64,000 nucleotides of DNA from Pseudomonas cremoricolorata (GCF_000759535.1 NZ_CP009455.1:1488001-1552000); one strand, 5' to 3'. Shown: positions 1 through 9,438, counted from the stretch's first letter. The notes: generated from the sequence alone by a model not told the origin. A program made the numbers and translations.

Positions 1-1310
1 ACTCGCAGCACATCAGCCTCGCCTTCGCATACCTGTTGCACGCGCGGCCGTGAGGTGCGTTTGAGGTAGAAGAACAGTGAGGCCAGCACCCCCGCATAGA
101 TGGCGGTCTGCAGCTCCAGCAACAAGGTGGCCGCAGCGGTCAGCAGCATTACCAGAAACTCCGAGCGGCTGACCCGCAACAGCGCGCGAATGGCGCGGTG
201 GTCGATCAGCCCCCAACTGATCAGCAGGATGCCGCCGGCCATCGCCGGAATCGGCAGATGCGCGATCAGTCCCGCACCGATCAGCGCGAATAGCGCCACC
301 CATAGCGCAGAAAACACCCCGGCCATGGGCGAGCGGGCGCCGGCTTCGAGGTTGAGTCCGGAGCGGGTGAACGAGCCGGACGACAGCGAGCCGGAGAACC
401 ACGCACCGATCATGTTCGACGCGCCCTGGGCGCGAATCTCCTGGTCGGCGTCGATCAGTTGCTCGGAGCGCGCCGACAGCGAGCGGGCAATCGACAGACT
501 GGTCACCAGGCCCAGCATGCCCAGCGCCACGGCACTGGGCAGCAGGCGCAACATCGATTCCACGTCGAGCAGCGGCAACGGGCTCAGCGGCGGCAGATGT
601 CCGATGAACGCCGGCACTCTCGGCACCTGGGCGAACCACGACGGCAGCGCCCAGGCCAACAGGCTGACGCTGAACAGGCTGATCAACAGCCCCGGCCAAC
701 GTGGCCGCAGCCGCTTCAGCGCCAGCCCCAGCAGCAGGGTCGCCACGCCCAGCGCCAATGACGGCCCATCGATCTCGCCAACATGGCTGAGCAGGCTTTC
801 CAACGTCTTCAGCGCGGTGGCCTGACTGCGCAGGTCGAGCCCCAACAGGTTGGGCAACTGGCCCAAGGCGATGACCACCGCCGCGCCAAGCGTGAAGCCC
901 AGCACCACTGAATGGGAGACGAAATTGACCACCGCGCCGAACCGCAGCATGCCCAGCAGCCACTGGAAAATGCCCGCGAGGAAGGTCAGCAGCAAAACCA
1001 ATGTGACGTAATCGTCGCTGCCGCTTACCGCAAGGGGACTCACGCTGGCATACAGCACTACGGAAATCGCCGCCGTCGGTCCGCAGATCAGGTGCCAGGA
1101 CGAGCCGAACAGCGAAGCGATCAGTACCGGGACGATGGCCGCGTACAGGCCATATTCTGCCGGCAGGCCGGCGATTAGGGCGTAGGCGATGGACTGCGGC
1201 AAGGCAAGGATGGCGCCGCTCAGGCCCACCAGCAGGTCTTGCAGCAGGCTGCGACCCGATTGTCGGGGTAGCCAGACGAGAAACGGTAGCAGCGAGCTAA
1301 GGCGGGGCAT
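1..1310 (-). CDS. SulP-family anion permease (C-terminal end outside window)
   Basis: Reading from an ATG at 1310 toward the left edge, the frame stays open for 436 codons with no stop, so the gene is cut by the window. The protein starts MPRLSSLLPFLVWLPRQ and continues with the SulP signature region (GLSGAILALPQSIAYALIAG, then PAEYGLYAAIVPVL) and about ten hydrophobic segments. The STAS domain, if present, lies outside. It sits downstream of the choline sulfatase and choline-binding protein genes in the same direction, so inference suggests it moves choline-O-sulfate or the sulfate released by BetC. A strong hairpin separates it from the upstream gene, so its transcription may be partly independent. 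Confidence 0.93.
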   Translation of the reverse strand, partial: MPRLSSLLPFLVWLPRQSGRSLLQDLLVGLSGAILALPQSIAYALIAGLPAEYGLYAAIVPVLIASLFGSSWHLICGPTAAISVVLYASVSPLAVSGSDDYVTLVLLLTFLAGIFQWLLGMLRFGAVVNFVSHSVVLGFTLGAAVVIALGQLPNLLGLDLRSQATALKTLESLLSHVGEIDGPSLALGVATLLLGLALKRLRPRWPGLLISLFSVSLLAWALPSWFAQVPRVPAFIGHLPPLSPLPLLDVESMLRLLPSAVALGMLGLVTSLSIARSLSARSEQLIDADQEIRAQGASNMIGAWFSGSLSSGSFTRSGLNLEAGARSPMAGVFSALWVALFALIGAGLIAHLPIPAMAGGILLISWGLIDHRAIRALLRVSRSEFLVMLLTAAATLLLELQTAIYAGVLASLFFYLKRTSRPRVQQVCEGEADVLR

Positions 1311-1360
1311 CAGACGCGGTCCATTGGGCAGTGGCGTCGAGGGTGAACGTCTGCATCGAG

Positions 1361-1397
1361 CGACGCAAGCCGGGACTGCTCGGCCCGGCTTGCGTCG
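1361..1397. terminator. Perfect hairpin between choX-like gene and SulP gene
   Basis: Fourteen-base arms (CGACGCAAGCCGGG and its exact complement CCCGGCTTGCGTCG) surround a 9-base loop. There is no U-tract on either strand. It lies in the 91-bp gap between two co-directional genes, so it may attenuate read-through or protect the upstream mRNA 3' end. Confidence 0.6.
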
Positions 1398-1401
1398 TTC
1401 T

Positions 1402-2328
1402 TCAAAGTGCTGCCTTGACCGCCTTCAGACCGTCGTCTCCGCTTTTGCTGGTGACTCCGGCCAGCCAGGCATCCAGCACTTGTGGATGAGCCTTGACCCA
1501 GGCTTTGGCAGCCGCATCGAAGCTGAGCTTTTTATCCACAACCTCGGCCATGATGGTGTTCTCCATGTCGAGGGTGAAGCTCAGGTTGCTCAACAACTTC
1601 GCGGCATTCGGGCAGGCTTGTGGATAACCCTTGCGCACCAGCGTGTTCACCTCGCCTTCGTCACCGAACCACTGCTCGCCACCGGTCAGGTACTTCATCT
1701 TCAGCTTCACGTTCATCGGGTGCGGGGTCCAGCCGAGGAAGGCGATGTACTGCTGATTCTTCACGGCGCGGTCGACCTGGGTGAGCATGGCCTGCTCGCT
1801 GGATTCGACCAGCTTCCATTTGCCCAGGCCGAATGTATCGGCATCGATGATTTCCTTGAGCGACAGGTTGGCCGGCGCGCCAGAGCCGATGCCGTACAAC
1901 TTTTGGCCGAACTGCTTGGCGTGCTTTTGCAGGTCGGCGAAGTCCTTCACGCCGCCATTCCACACATAATCAGGGACTGCCAAGGTGAACTGGGTGCCTT
2001 GCAGATTGCGCGACAGGCGCTGTACATCGCCCGTGGCGACGAACTTGTCGTGGAAACCCTGTTGCGCCGGCATCCAGTTGCCGAGGAAGGCATCGACTTT
2101 GCCGTCCTTGAGGCCGCCATAAATGATTGGCACGGCCAAGCTGTCGATCTTCACGTCATAGCCCAGGCCTTCGAGCAGTAGGCGAGCAATGGCGTTGGTC
2201 GAGGCGATATCGCTCCAGCCAGGGTCGGCGAGTTTTACGGTACTGCATGAGGCGTCGTCCGCGGCGTGGGCGGCGACGGCGCTGAGGCTCACGGCCATTG
2301 CGATGATATGCGTGGAGAACTTGGTCAT
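1402..2328 (-). CDS. Choline/quaternary-ammonium ABC transporter substrate-binding protein (ChoX/BetX type)
   Basis: Encodes 308 residues. An N-terminal signal peptide ends near AVAAHA-ADDASC, followed by a periplasmic OpuAC-like glycine-betaine/choline-binding fold (VKLADPGWSDIASTNAIA near the N-terminus, then YDVKIDSLAVPIIYGGLKDG). It starts only 15 bp after the choline sulfatase stop, so the two are almost certainly one transcript. No permease or ATPase gene is nearby. That fits the known Pseudomonas arrangement in which several binding proteins share one CbcWV-type core transporter encoded elsewhere. Its expected role is to deliver the choline released from choline-O-sulfate. Choline specificity rather than betaine or carnitine is inferred from the neighbourhood. 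Confidence 0.85.
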   Translation of the reverse strand: MTKFSTHIIAMAVSLSAVAAHAADDASCSTVKLADPGWSDIASTNAIARLLLEGLGYDVKIDSLAVPIIYGGLKDGKVDAFLGNWMPAQQGFHDKFVATGDVQRLSRNLQGTQFTLAVPDYVWNGGVKDFADLQKHAKQFGQKLYGIGSGAPANLSLKEIIDADTFGLGKWKLVESSEQAMLTQVDRAVKNQQYIAFLGWTPHPMNVKLKMKYLTGGEQWFGDEGEVNTLVRKGYPQACPNAAKLLSNLSFTLDMENTIMAEVVDKKLSFDAAAKAWVKAHPQVLDAWLAGVTSKSGDDGLKAVKAAL

Positions 2329-2343
2329 GGGCGGTCTCTCTGT

Positions 2344-3861
2344 TCAATCCAGGGGGGCGGGCTGTGGATAACGTGCCTTGCGCTCGAGGTCGTCGAGATC
2401 GATGTGGTTGCGCATGTACTGCTGGCTGGCGTCCACCAGAGGTTGGTGGTCCCAGCTGGTCAGTGTGCCGATGGCCAGGGCCTGCGCCACCAGGCGCCGA
2501 CGGCGCTGGCTGGCGAGCACTTGCTGGCGCAGCGCCGGGACGTCCCAGCGTTGCCTCGCTTCATCGACCAATGCCTGCAACAGCGTCTGATGGTCAGGGC
2601 TGTCGGTGAGGTTCTCCCGCTCGTGCGGGTCGCGGCTCAGGTCATAGAGTAGACACGGGTCGTCTTCGCTGTACACGAACTTGTAGGCGCCGCGGCGGAT
2701 CATCAACAGCGGCCCGACCGTGCCTTCGGCCATGTATTCACCAATCACCTCATCATGCCCGCCCTGCCCTTGCAGATGCCCCAGCAAGGAGCGGCCGTCC
2801 AAATGCAGGTTGCTCTGCACCTCACCGCCAGCCAGTTCCACCAGGGTCGGCAACAGGTCGCAGGTCGATACCGAAGCCGCTACCCGGCTTGCCTGGAAGC
2901 GTTTCGGCGCGTGCACCAGCAGCGGGACCCGTGCCGACATCTCGAACCAGTGCATCTTGTACCAGAGCCCACGCTCGCCGAGCATGTCGCCGTGATCGCC
3001 CGAGAACACGATCAGCGTGTCGTCGGCCAGGCCGCATTCCTCCAGCGTTTGCACGAGTTTGCCGATGTTGTCGTCGATGTAACTGCAAGCGCCGAAATAC
3101 GCACGCCGGGCATCGCGGATCTTGTCCGCAGGCAGCGGTTTGTCCCACAGGTCATAGACCTTGAGCAGGCGCTGGGCGTGAGGGTCCTGCTGATCCTGCT
3201 CGAGGGGATTAAGGGGCATAGGGATATCCACACCCTCGTACAGATCCCAGTAGTGGCGCGGGATGGTGTAGGGGTCGTGGGGGTGGGTCATCGACACCGT
3301 CAGGCAGAACGGCCGGTCTGCGTGTTCCCGCACGTGGTCGTACAGGTACTGACGGGCCTTGAACACCACCTCTTCATCGAAATCCAGCTGATTGGTGCGC
3401 ACGCACGGGCCGGCCTGCAGCACCGAGGCCATGTTGTGGTACCAGCTCGGGCGTTCATCCGGTGCGTCCCAATTGACCGCCCAGCCATAGTCGGCCGGGT
3501 AGATGTCGCTGGTCAGGCGCTGTTCGTAACCGTGCAACTGGTCGGGCCCGCAGAAGTGCATCTTGCCCGACAGCGCGGTGTGATAGCCCAGCCGGCGCAG
3601 GTAATGAGCGTAGGTCGGCACGTCAGCCGGGAAGTCTGCCGCGTTATCGTAAGCACCGATGCGGCTTGGCAGTTGGCCGCTGACCAGGGTGAAACGCGAA
3701 GGCGCGCACAACGGGCTGTTGCAATAGGCCGAGTCGAACACCACCGCCTGTTCAGCCAGTTTCGCCAAGTGCGGCATCTTGATCGGCGAGTCGGCATAGA
3801 TCGGCAGCAGCGGCGCGGCCATCTGATCGGCCATGATGAACAGGATATTCGGTCGTTTCAC
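2344..3861 (-). CDS. betC: Choline-sulfatase BetC
   Basis: Encodes 505 residues, the normal size for BetC. It hydrolyses choline-O-sulfate to choline and sulfate. The sulfatase formylglycine motif is visible as C52-A-P-S-R56 (NSPLCAPSRFTLVSGQ), with an early metal-binding Asp12 in ILFIMADQM and a second metal site in VFSGDHGDMLGERG. There is no signal peptide, consistent with a cytoplasmic enzyme. It is divergent from a LysR-type gene across 109 bp and followed by the choline-binding protein and SulP genes, which together look like a choline-sulfate utilisation operon. Choline would then feed betaine synthesis for osmoprotection or carbon and nitrogen supply. Confidence 0.95.
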   Translation of the reverse strand: MKRPNILFIMADQMAAPLLPIYADSPIKMPHLAKLAEQAVVFDSAYCNSPLCAPSRFTLVSGQLPSRIGAYDNAADFPADVPTYAHYLRRLGYHTALSGKMHFCGPDQLHGYEQRLTSDIYPADYGWAVNWDAPDERPSWYHNMASVLQAGPCVRTNQLDFDEEVVFKARQYLYDHVREHADRPFCLTVSMTHPHDPYTIPRHYWDLYEGVDIPMPLNPLEQDQQDPHAQRLLKVYDLWDKPLPADKIRDARRAYFGACSYIDDNIGKLVQTLEECGLADDTLIVFSGDHGDMLGERGLWYKMHWFEMSARVPLLVHAPKRFQASRVAASVSTCDLLPTLVELAGGEVQSNLHLDGRSLLGHLQGQGGHDEVIGEYMAEGTVGPLLMIRRGAYKFVYSEDDPCLLYDLSRDPHERENLTDSPDHQTLLQALVDEARQRWDVPALRQQVLASQRRRRLVAQALAIGTLTSWDHQPLVDASQQYMRNHIDLDDLERKARYPQPAPLD

Positions 3862-3970
3862 GGCGGCCTTCCATCGTCAGGATTTATGGGGAATGCTTGC
3901 CGATTAGCATGGAGCTGTGGATAACTGGGGTAAAGCCCGTGCCGGGCAATGACTGGGATTAGCCAGCCTT

Positions 3971-4873
3971 ATGTTTGAACACCTTGATGGTGTATCGCTC
4001 GACACCTTGCGCGTCTTCGAGAGCGCCGCACGCCTGCGCAGCTTTACCGCCGCCGCCCTGGCGCTTGGTACTACCCAGCCGGCCGTCAGCCAGCAGATCA
4101 AGCGCCTGGAAACCGAGCTGGGCACACGCCTGTTCGACCGGGTCTATCGGGGTATCGACCTCACCGAGGCCGGGCAACTGCTGTTCGAGCGTATCCATGC
4201 CGGCATGCAGGCCATGGACGAAGGGGTGTCCCAGGCCTGTGCCCACAACCAGCGCGAAGTCCTTCAGGTAGCCACCGATTTCGCCTTCGCGGCGTTCTGG
4301 CTGATGCCGCGGTTGCAGCGCTTTCACGCCGCTTATCCACAGGTCGACGTGAGCCTGGTGACCGGCGAGCGCAGTCAGGCCATGCTGCGGCCCGATATCG
4401 ACGTGGCGATCTTGTTCGGCGATGGCCGCTTCCAGCATTGCGAAAGCCGTTGGTTGTTCGATGAAGAGGTCTACCCGGTGTGCAGCCCGCGACTGATCGA
4501 AGCCTTGCCGGCGTCGGCCTCACCTTTGCAGCACCTACCATTGCTGCATTTGCGCGGCGAGCAGGCCAGCGGCTGGTTCGACTGGGCCGGTGTGTTTCGC
4601 GGCTATGGCCTGAGTACGCCACCGCCGCCTGGGCAGTTGCGCTTCGACAACTACACCCTGGTGATCCAGGCCGCCATCGCCGGCCAAGGGTTGGCGATCG
4701 GCTGGCGTCACCTGGTCGATGGATTGGTCGATCAAGGCCTGCTGTGTCGCCCGCTGCCGGCCAGCCTGCGCTCGCCCCGGGGCTATTACGTGGTGCTGCC
4801 GGCGCGCAAGCGCAGGGGCGCGTTGATCGAGCGTTTTGTCGACTGGCTGGAGCAGGAGCGTGCGCTTCAGTGA
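3971..4873 (+). CDS. LysR-type regulator of choline-sulfate utilisation
   Basis: Encodes 300 residues. The N-terminal LysR winged helix-turn-helix spans roughly residues 8-65 (LDTLRVFESAARLRSFTAAA, then TTQPAVSQQIKRLETELGTRLF), followed by a periplasmic-binding-like effector domain. Divergent orientation from betC across a 109-bp gap is the classical LysR layout, so it most likely controls betC and its downstream genes, probably with choline-O-sulfate or choline as effector. That ligand is an inference from position. The start ATG follows the gap directly and no better in-frame start exists upstream. Confidence 0.88.
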   Translation: MFEHLDGVSLDTLRVFESAARLRSFTAAALALGTTQPAVSQQIKRLETELGTRLFDRVYRGIDLTEAGQLLFERIHAGMQAMDEGVSQACAHNQREVLQVATDFAFAAFWLMPRLQRFHAAYPQVDVSLVTGERSQAMLRPDIDVAILFGDGRFQHCESRWLFDEEVYPVCSPRLIEALPASASPLQHLPLLHLRGEQASGWFDWAGVFRGYGLSTPPPPGQLRFDNYTLVIQAAIAGQGLAIGWRHLVDGLVDQGLLCRPLPASLRSPRGYYVVLPARKRRGALIERFVDWLEQERALQ

Positions 4874-4907
4874 TACTGGCGCCTCGGCATCAAGCAGTGG
4901 GGTGATC

Positions 4908-5240
4908 GTGCAACAGATTCAGGGCTACCACGCCCATGTGTATTTCGACGCCGCGACCCAGGCGCAGGCGCGTGAACTGTGCGAGCAAGCTGCGCAGTTG
5001 TTTGCAGTGAGCACGGGGCGGATGCACCAGCGCGCGGTAGGCCCGCACCCGGACTGGAGCTGTCAGCTGGCCTTCGGCCCGGACGTGCTTGGCGAGGTGC
5101 TGCCATGGCTGGCGCTGCACCGTAAAGGGCTGGTGATATTTCTGCACCCGCTGACCGGGGATGAGCTGGCGGACCACCGCGACCACGCCATCTGGATGGG
5201 AGCCGTGAGGCCGTTGAAGCTGTCGATATTCGGCGGCTGA
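4908..5240 (+). CDS. DOPA 4,5-dioxygenase family protein
   Basis: A short protein of about 110 residues with the DOPA-dioxygenase family pattern: an N-terminal GYHAHVYFD metal-binding motif, PHPDWSCQLAF in the middle and a C-terminal HDHAIWMG-type segment (DHRDHAIWMG). Bacterial members are small extradiol-type ring-cleavage enzymes whose natural substrate is usually unknown. I place the start at the GTG at 4908, giving VQQIQGYHAHVYF. A GTG at 4902 is possible, and an ATG at 4836 would extend into the LysR gene with unconvincing sequence. It begins 34 bp after the LysR stop, so it may be co-transcribed with that gene. Confidence 0.8.
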   Translation: MQQIQGYHAHVYFDAATQAQARELCEQAAQLFAVSTGRMHQRAVGPHPDWSCQLAFGPDVLGEVLPWLALHRKGLVIFLHPLTGDELADHRDHAIWMGAVRPLKLSIFGG

Positions 5241-5256
5241 ATCGCAGCGCCCGGAC

Positions 5257-5296
5257 TTACCCACGAAACCCCCGGCTTAAAGGGTTTCGTGGGTAA
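5257..5296. terminator. Bidirectional hairpin between dioxygenase gene and trpA
   Basis: Fifteen-base perfect arms (TTACCCACGAAACCC / GGGTTTCGTGGGTAA) with a 10-base loop fill the gap between two convergent genes. No U-tract is obvious, but position and stability fit a shared terminator or mRNA-stabilising stem. Confidence 0.75.
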
Positions 5297-5302
5297 TCAG
5301 TT

Positions 5303-6112
5303 TCAGGCGCGTGCGTTGCGCACGCCCTTGGCCAGTGCCGAACACAGGCTCAGCACGTCATCCACCGCCTGGCCGGCGTCCTTGGCCTGGGCGATCTTGT
5401 CGACCAGCGCCGAACCCACTACCACGCCATCGGCCAGGCGCGCGATGGCGGCGGCCTGCTCGGGTGTGCGGATGCCGAAACCGACGCTGATCGGCAGCTC
5501 GGTGTGGCGGCGAAGGCGGGCGATGGCCTGTTCGACGTGTTCGTGGGTGGCCGAGCCGGCACCGGTGACGCCGGCCACCGACACGTAGTAGACGAACCCC
5601 GAACTGCGCTGCAATACCCGTGGCAGGCGTGCATCGTCGGTGGTCGGGGTGGTCAGGCGGATGAAGTCGATACCTGCGGCCTGGGCCGGGGTTGCCAGTT
5701 CTTCGTCATGCTCAGGCGGCAGGTCAACGATGATCAGGCCATCGACCCCGGCATCCTTGGCATCAGCGACGAAGCGCTCGACGCCAAAGCGGTGGATGGG
5801 GTTGTAATAGCCCATCAGCACGATCGGCGTGGTCTGGTTGCCGGTGCGGAACTCGCGGACCATCTGCAGAGTTTTCGCCAGGTTCTGGCCGGCCTCCAGA
5901 GCACGCAGGGTAGCCAGCTGAATCGCCACGCCGTCGGCCATCGGGTCGGTGAACGGCATGCCCAGTTCGATGACATCGGCGCCGGCCTCCGGCAGCCCTT
6001 TGAGTATCGCCAGGGACGCTTCATAGCCCGGGTCGCCGGCAGTGACGAAGGTCACCAGGGCAGCGCGGCCTTCGGCCTTGAGGTCGGCAAAACGTTGTTC
6101 GAGACGGCTCAT
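5303..6112 (-). CDS. trpA: Tryptophan synthase alpha subunit
   Basis: Encodes 269 residues, full length. It cleaves indole-3-glycerol phosphate to indole and glyceraldehyde-3-phosphate and channels indole to TrpB. The catalytic pair is preserved at the same numbers as in the Salmonella enzyme: Glu49 ([11 protein letters not shown]) and Asp60 (PMADG). The phosphate-binding loop appears as [11 protein letters not shown] near the C-terminus. Its ATG overlaps the trpB stop by 4 bases, indicating translational coupling. The convergent neighbour is closed off by the hairpin just downstream. Confidence 0.98.
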   Translation of the reverse strand: MSRLEQRFADLKAEGRAALVTFVTAGDPGYEASLAILKGLPEAGADVIELGMPFTDPMADGVAIQLATLRALEAGQNLAKTLQMVREFRTGNQTTPIVLMGYYNPIHRFGVERFVADAKDAGVDGLIIVDLPPEHDEELATPAQAAGIDFIRLTTPTTDDARLPRVLQRSSGFVYYVSVAGVTGAGSATHEHVEQAIARLRRHTELPISVGFGIRTPEQAAAIARLADGVVVGSALVDKIAQAKDAGQAVDDVLSLCSALAKGVRNARA

Positions 6113-7326
6113 GCCTGTTTCTCCTGGGCGGCCATGTGGTTCATCACGGTCTGCATGTCTTTGTCACCGCGTCCCGACAGGCACACCACCATCAGGTGAT
6201 CCTTGGGCAGCGTCGGTGCGCGGCGGATGGCTTCGGCCAGGGCATGTGCGGTTTCCAGCGCTGGAATGATGCCCTCGAGACGGCAGGTGGCGTGGAAGGC
6301 GTCCAGCGCCTGGTCATCGGTGATGCTGACGTACTCGACGCGTTTCACTTCGTGCAGGAAGGCGTGTTCTGGGCCGATGCCGGGGTAATCCAGGCCAGCC
6401 GAGATCGAGTGGGCATCGGTGATCTGGCCGTCGTCGTCCTGCAGCAGGTAGGTGCGGTTGCCGTGCAGTACGCCGGGCACACCGCCGTTGAGACTGGCGG
6501 CGTGCTTGTCGGTATCGACGCCATGGCCACCGGCTTCAACGCCGATGATGTCGACGTTGGCGTCGTCGAGAAACTCATGGAACAGGCCCATGGCGTTGGA
6601 GCCACCGCCCACGCAGGCGACCAGGCTGTCGGGCACGCGGCCTTCCTTTTCCTGCATCTGCGCGCGGGTTTCCTTGCCGATGATCGACTGGAAGTCGCGC
6701 ACCATGGCCGGATACGGGTGTGGGCCTGCCACGGTGCCGATCAGGTAGAAGGTGTCGTCGACGTTGGTGACCCAGTCGCGCAGCGCCTCGTTCATGGCGT
6801 CCTTGAGGGTGCCAGTACCGGCGGTGACCGGAACGATCTCGGCGCCCAGCAGCTTCATGCGGAACACGTTGGCCTGCTGACGCTCGATGTCGGTGGCGCC
6901 CATGTAGATCACGCAAGGAATGCCGAAGCGCGCGGCGACGGTGGCAGTCGCCACGCCGTGCATGCCAGCGCCGGTTTCGGCGATCAGGCGCTTCTTGCCC
7001 ATGCGTCGAGCCAGCAGCACCTGGCCGATGCAGTTGTTCACCTTGTGCGCGCCGGTGTGGTTGAGCTCTTCACGCTTGAAGTAAATCTTCGCGCCGCCGC
7101 AGTGCTCGGTCAGGCGTTCGGCGAAATACAGCGGGTTGGGGCGGCCGATGTAGTCGCGCTGGAAATACGCCAGCTCTTCGAGAAATGCCGGGTCAGCCTT
7201 GGCCGCTTCGTATTCTCGGGCCAGGTCGAGCACCAGCGGCATCAGGGTTTCAGCCACGTAGCGGCCGCCGAACGAGCCGAACAGGCCGTTGGCGTCGGGG
7301 CCGGCGCGGTATTGAGTCTGCGTCAT
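6109..7326 (-). CDS. trpB: Tryptophan synthase beta subunit
   Basis: Encodes 405 residues. It condenses indole with L-serine using pyridoxal phosphate. The PLP lysine lies in [12 protein letters not shown] (Lys95) and the phosphate-binding glycine loop in [12 protein letters not shown]. The gene is first in a two-gene operon with trpA and divergent from trpI, the standard fluorescent-pseudomonad arrangement. There, trpBA is induced by indoleglycerol phosphate through TrpI rather than by attenuation. Confidence 0.98.
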   Translation of the reverse strand: MTQTQYRAGPDANGLFGSFGGRYVAETLMPLVLDLAREYEAAKADPAFLEELAYFQRDYIGRPNPLYFAERLTEHCGGAKIYFKREELNHTGAHKVNNCIGQVLLARRMGKKRLIAETGAGMHGVATATVAARFGIPCVIYMGATDIERQQANVFRMKLLGAEIVPVTAGTGTLKDAMNEALRDWVTNVDDTFYLIGTVAGPHPYPAMVRDFQSIIGKETRAQMQEKEGRVPDSLVACVGGGSNAMGLFHEFLDDANVDIIGVEAGGHGVDTDKHAASLNGGVPGVLHGNRTYLLQDDDGQITDAHSISAGLDYPGIGPEHAFLHEVKRVEYVSITDDQALDAFHATCRLEGIIPALETAHALAEAIRRAPTLPKDHLMVVCLSGRGDKDMQTVMNHMAAQEKQA

Positions 7327-7435
7327 GGGGCGCTCCAGAGCGTGATGAATGAGTGATGGGCTTTACTGTAACCACGCACGGCCCGGCTGAAAACCGATAA
7401 GATTGGCTCTATACGTCAGGAAAACTCACACGTTC
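7327..7435. promoter_or_regulatory. trpI-trpBA divergent control region
   Basis: This 109-bp gap separates trpB (leftward) from trpI (rightward). In Pseudomonas, TrpI binds this gap with indoleglycerol phosphate to activate trpBA and repress itself. The sequence has a less GC-rich centre around 7365-7425, and a purine-rich AGGAAAA precedes the trpI ATG. I did not resolve exact operators. Confidence 0.6.
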
Positions 7436-8332
7436 ATGCGCGACGACCTTCCCCCGCTCAATGCCCTGCGTGCCTTCGAGGCTGCGGCCAGGCTCAATAG
7501 CGTCAGCCAGGCTGCCGAGGCGCTGCACGTAACCCATGGCGCGGTCAGCCGGCAGATCAAGGTGCTCGAGCAGCACCTGGGTGTGACCCTGTTCAGCAAG
7601 GAGGGACGCGGCATCAAACTCACAGATGCCGGGATTCGTCTGCGCGATGCCAGCGGCGAGGCATTCGATCGCCTGCGCAGTATTTGCGGGCAACTGGGCC
7701 GCGACGGGCGTCAGGCAGCGTTCGTGCTGGGTTGCTCAGGGAGCTTGCTGGCGCGCTGGTTCATTCCCCGGCTGGGGCGTCTGGAGGCAGAGCTACCGGA
7801 GCTGCGCCTGCACCTTTCGGCCGGTGAAGGCGACCTCGATCCACGTCGGCCCGGTCTCGATGCCCTGCTGGTGTACGCAGAACCGCCCTGGCCGGCGGAC
7901 ATGCACGTTCATGTATTGGCCCAGGAGCGGATCGGGCCGGTGCTCAGCCCGCATCTACCGGCCTTTGCCGCCTTGCAGCGGGCACCGGCCGAAGCGCTGC
8001 TGGGTCAGCCGCTGCTGCACACCACATCGCGGCCGCAGGCCTGGCCGAACTGGGCCAAGGAGCGAGGTTTGCCGAGCGATGAGTTACAGATGGGGCAGGC
8101 GTTCGAGCATTTGTACTATTTGCTCGAGGCGGCAGTAGCCGGTTTGGGGGTAGCGATTGCACCCGAGCCGCTGGTGGCGGATGACCTCAGGGCCGGCAGG
8201 TTGGCCGCACCCTGGGGGTTCTCTCCCACCCATGCGGCCTTGGCGCTGTGGGTGCCCAGGCGCGTCGCAAATGGACGCGCCGAGCAACTGGCGCAGTGGC
8301 TGCGCCGAGAGCTGCAGCGCCAGATCGATTAA
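7436..8332 (+). CDS. trpI: LysR-type activator of trpBA, TrpI
   Basis: Encodes 298 residues from the ATG at 7436 ([20 protein letters not shown]). An upstream in-frame TTG at 7403 is less likely because family members begin at MRDDLPPL. The LysR helix-turn-helix is clear ([20 protein letters not shown]), followed by the effector-binding domain. Divergence from trpBA identifies it as the indoleglycerol-phosphate-responsive activator. Its TAA stop shares the TTAA at 8329-8332 with the stop of the convergent DUF883 gene, so the two coding regions touch with no room for a terminator between them. Confidence 0.93.
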   Translation: MRDDLPPLNALRAFEAAARLNSVSQAAEALHVTHGAVSRQIKVLEQHLGVTLFSKEGRGIKLTDAGIRLRDASGEAFDRLRSICGQLGRDGRQAAFVLGCSGSLLARWFIPRLGRLEAELPELRLHLSAGEGDLDPRRPGLDALLVYAEPPWPADMHVHVLAQERIGPVLSPHLPAFAALQRAPAEALLGQPLLHTTSRPQAWPNWAKERGLPSDELQMGQAFEHLYYLLEAAVAGLGVAIAPEPLVADDLRAGRLAAPWGFSPTHAALALWVPRRVANGRAEQLAQWLRRELQRQID

Positions 8333-8652
8333 TTGCGGCGGCAGAGCAGCCAGGCGGCCAGCAGGCCCAGGGCGCCGACGGCAACGCCTGCGGTGGTCCA
8401 AGGATGTTCCTGAGCATAGTCGCGGGTGGCGATGCCGGTTTCCTTGGTGCGGGTCTTCACTTCTTCATAGGCGTCGGAAATCACGCCGCGCGAGTGGCGC
8501 AGGGCGTTTTCGGCGTTGCTGCGAATGGCCTTGATGGTTTTGTGCGACTCTTCCGTGGCGTCGTGCTTGAGCGTTTCCAGGGTGCTGAGCAGGCTTTCGA
8601 TCTCGGCTTCCATGCTTTCCAGCGACGTCTTGCGCAGTGAGTTACGGGCCAT
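8329..8652 (-). CDS. DUF883 / ElaB-YqjD-type membrane-anchored protein
   Basis: Encodes 107 residues from the ATG at 8652, which has a GGAGC ribosome-binding site. An open frame to 8718 lacks such support. The protein is mostly charged amphipathic helix ([20 protein letters not shown]) and ends in a single transmembrane helix ([22 protein letters not shown]), the layout of ElaB/YqjD proteins. In E. coli those associate with stationary-phase ribosomes at the inner membrane. Here the function is inferred only. It is convergent with trpI, with overlapping stop codons. Confidence 0.85.
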   Translation of the reverse strand: MARNSLRKTSLESMEAEIESLLSTLETLKHDATEESHKTIKAIRSNAENALRHSRGVISDAYEEVKTRTKETGIATRDYAQEHPWTTAGVAVGALGLLAAWLLCRRN

Positions 8653-8805
8653 GTTGATGCTCCTTAGCAATGAAATGGGCTGTGAGAAATGCGACTGCAT
8701 TGCCTGGAGAAAGTGCAATCGAACTTTTCCTCCTGCGCACCGCTCGCAAGGAGACCGGGCCTGCGCCTGTCAGGCTTTTCGTACTGTCATCCAAGGAGAG
8801 CATTC

Positions 8806-9021
8806 ATGAGTGATCATCACACCTACAAGAAGGTCGAATTGGTCGGTTCATCGCGCACCAGCATCGAAGACGCCATCAACAATGCGCTGGATGAAGCCAG
8901 CAGCAGCCTGAAGAACATGGAGTGGTTCGAAGTCACCGAAACCCGCGGGCATATCGAAGGTAACAAGGTCGGCCACTTCCAGGTCACCCTGAAGGTGGGC
9001 TTCAAGATCGCCAATAGCTGA
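8806..9021 (+). CDS. Dodecin, flavin-storage protein
   Basis: Encodes 71 residues starting MSDHHTYKKVELVGSS, with an AAGGAGA ribosome-binding site. It matches bacterial dodecin throughout: SSRTSIEDAINNALDEA, then the flavin-stacking tryptophan in KNMEWFEVTETRGHIEG and the C-terminal GHFQVTLKVGFK. Dodecins assemble as hollow dodecamers that bind pairs of FMN or riboflavin and buffer free flavin. The gene appears to be a single unit. Confidence 0.95.
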   Translation: MSDHHTYKKVELVGSSRTSIEDAINNALDEASSSLKNMEWFEVTETRGHIEGNKVGHFQVTLKVGFKIANS

Positions 9022-9096
9022 TTTCAGAGGGATCTACTCGCGGTCACGTGGCGGCCGTACTATTTTTCAGGGACGCCGTGCTGCCGGCTCGAGACC

Positions 9097-9152
9097 TTGT
9101 CGGCTATCGCGGGTGAACCGCAGCGGCGGACCGTCCGCTCCTACACGGGTGG
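9097..9152 (+). repeat. Degenerate REP-like element
   Basis: This intergenic stretch contains TCGCGGGTGAACC and CCGCTCCTACACGGG separated by an extra 15 bases or so. These are close to the two halves of the abundant P. putida REP (core TTCGCGGGTAAACCCGCTCCTACAGGG, cited from memory in part). It is interrupted, so it is probably a decayed copy. It lies between dodecin and a DUF1161 gene. Confidence 0.45.
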
Positions 9153-9216
9153 CGCTACTCAGCAGGGCGTTTGTAGGTGTCTGATCTGTTTTTCGTCTGT
9201 ACAAGGAATTCGAGCG

Positions 9217-9438
9217 ATGAAGAGATGGCTAGTGGCCTCGGGCCTGATGATGCTTGCCACCAGTGCCCTGGCAGCAGGCAAACCGTGTGAAGAGCTGAAA
9301 AGTGAAATCGCGGCCAAGCTCGATGCCAAAGGGGTGCAGAACTACACCCTGGAAGTGGTCGACAAAGGCACCGCCGCCGGCAAGACCGTCGGCACTTGCG
9401 AGGGTGGGACCAAGGAGATCGTCTACCGTCGTGACTGA
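9217..9438 (+). CDS. DUF1161 periplasmic protein (copy 1)
   Basis: Encodes 73 residues with a clear signal peptide (MKRWLVASGLMMLATSALA, then AGKPCEELKSEIAAKL). The mature part carries two cysteines (KPCEEL and GTCEGGTKEIVYRR) likely to form a disulfide, the DUF1161 pattern. Function is unknown. An AAGGAA ribosome-binding site precedes the ATG at 9217. A paralogue lies 1.7 kb away at 11156. Confidence 0.88.
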   Translation: MKRWLVASGLMMLATSALAAGKPCEELKSEIAAKLDAKGVQNYTLEVVDKGTAAGKTVGTCEGGTKEIVYRRD

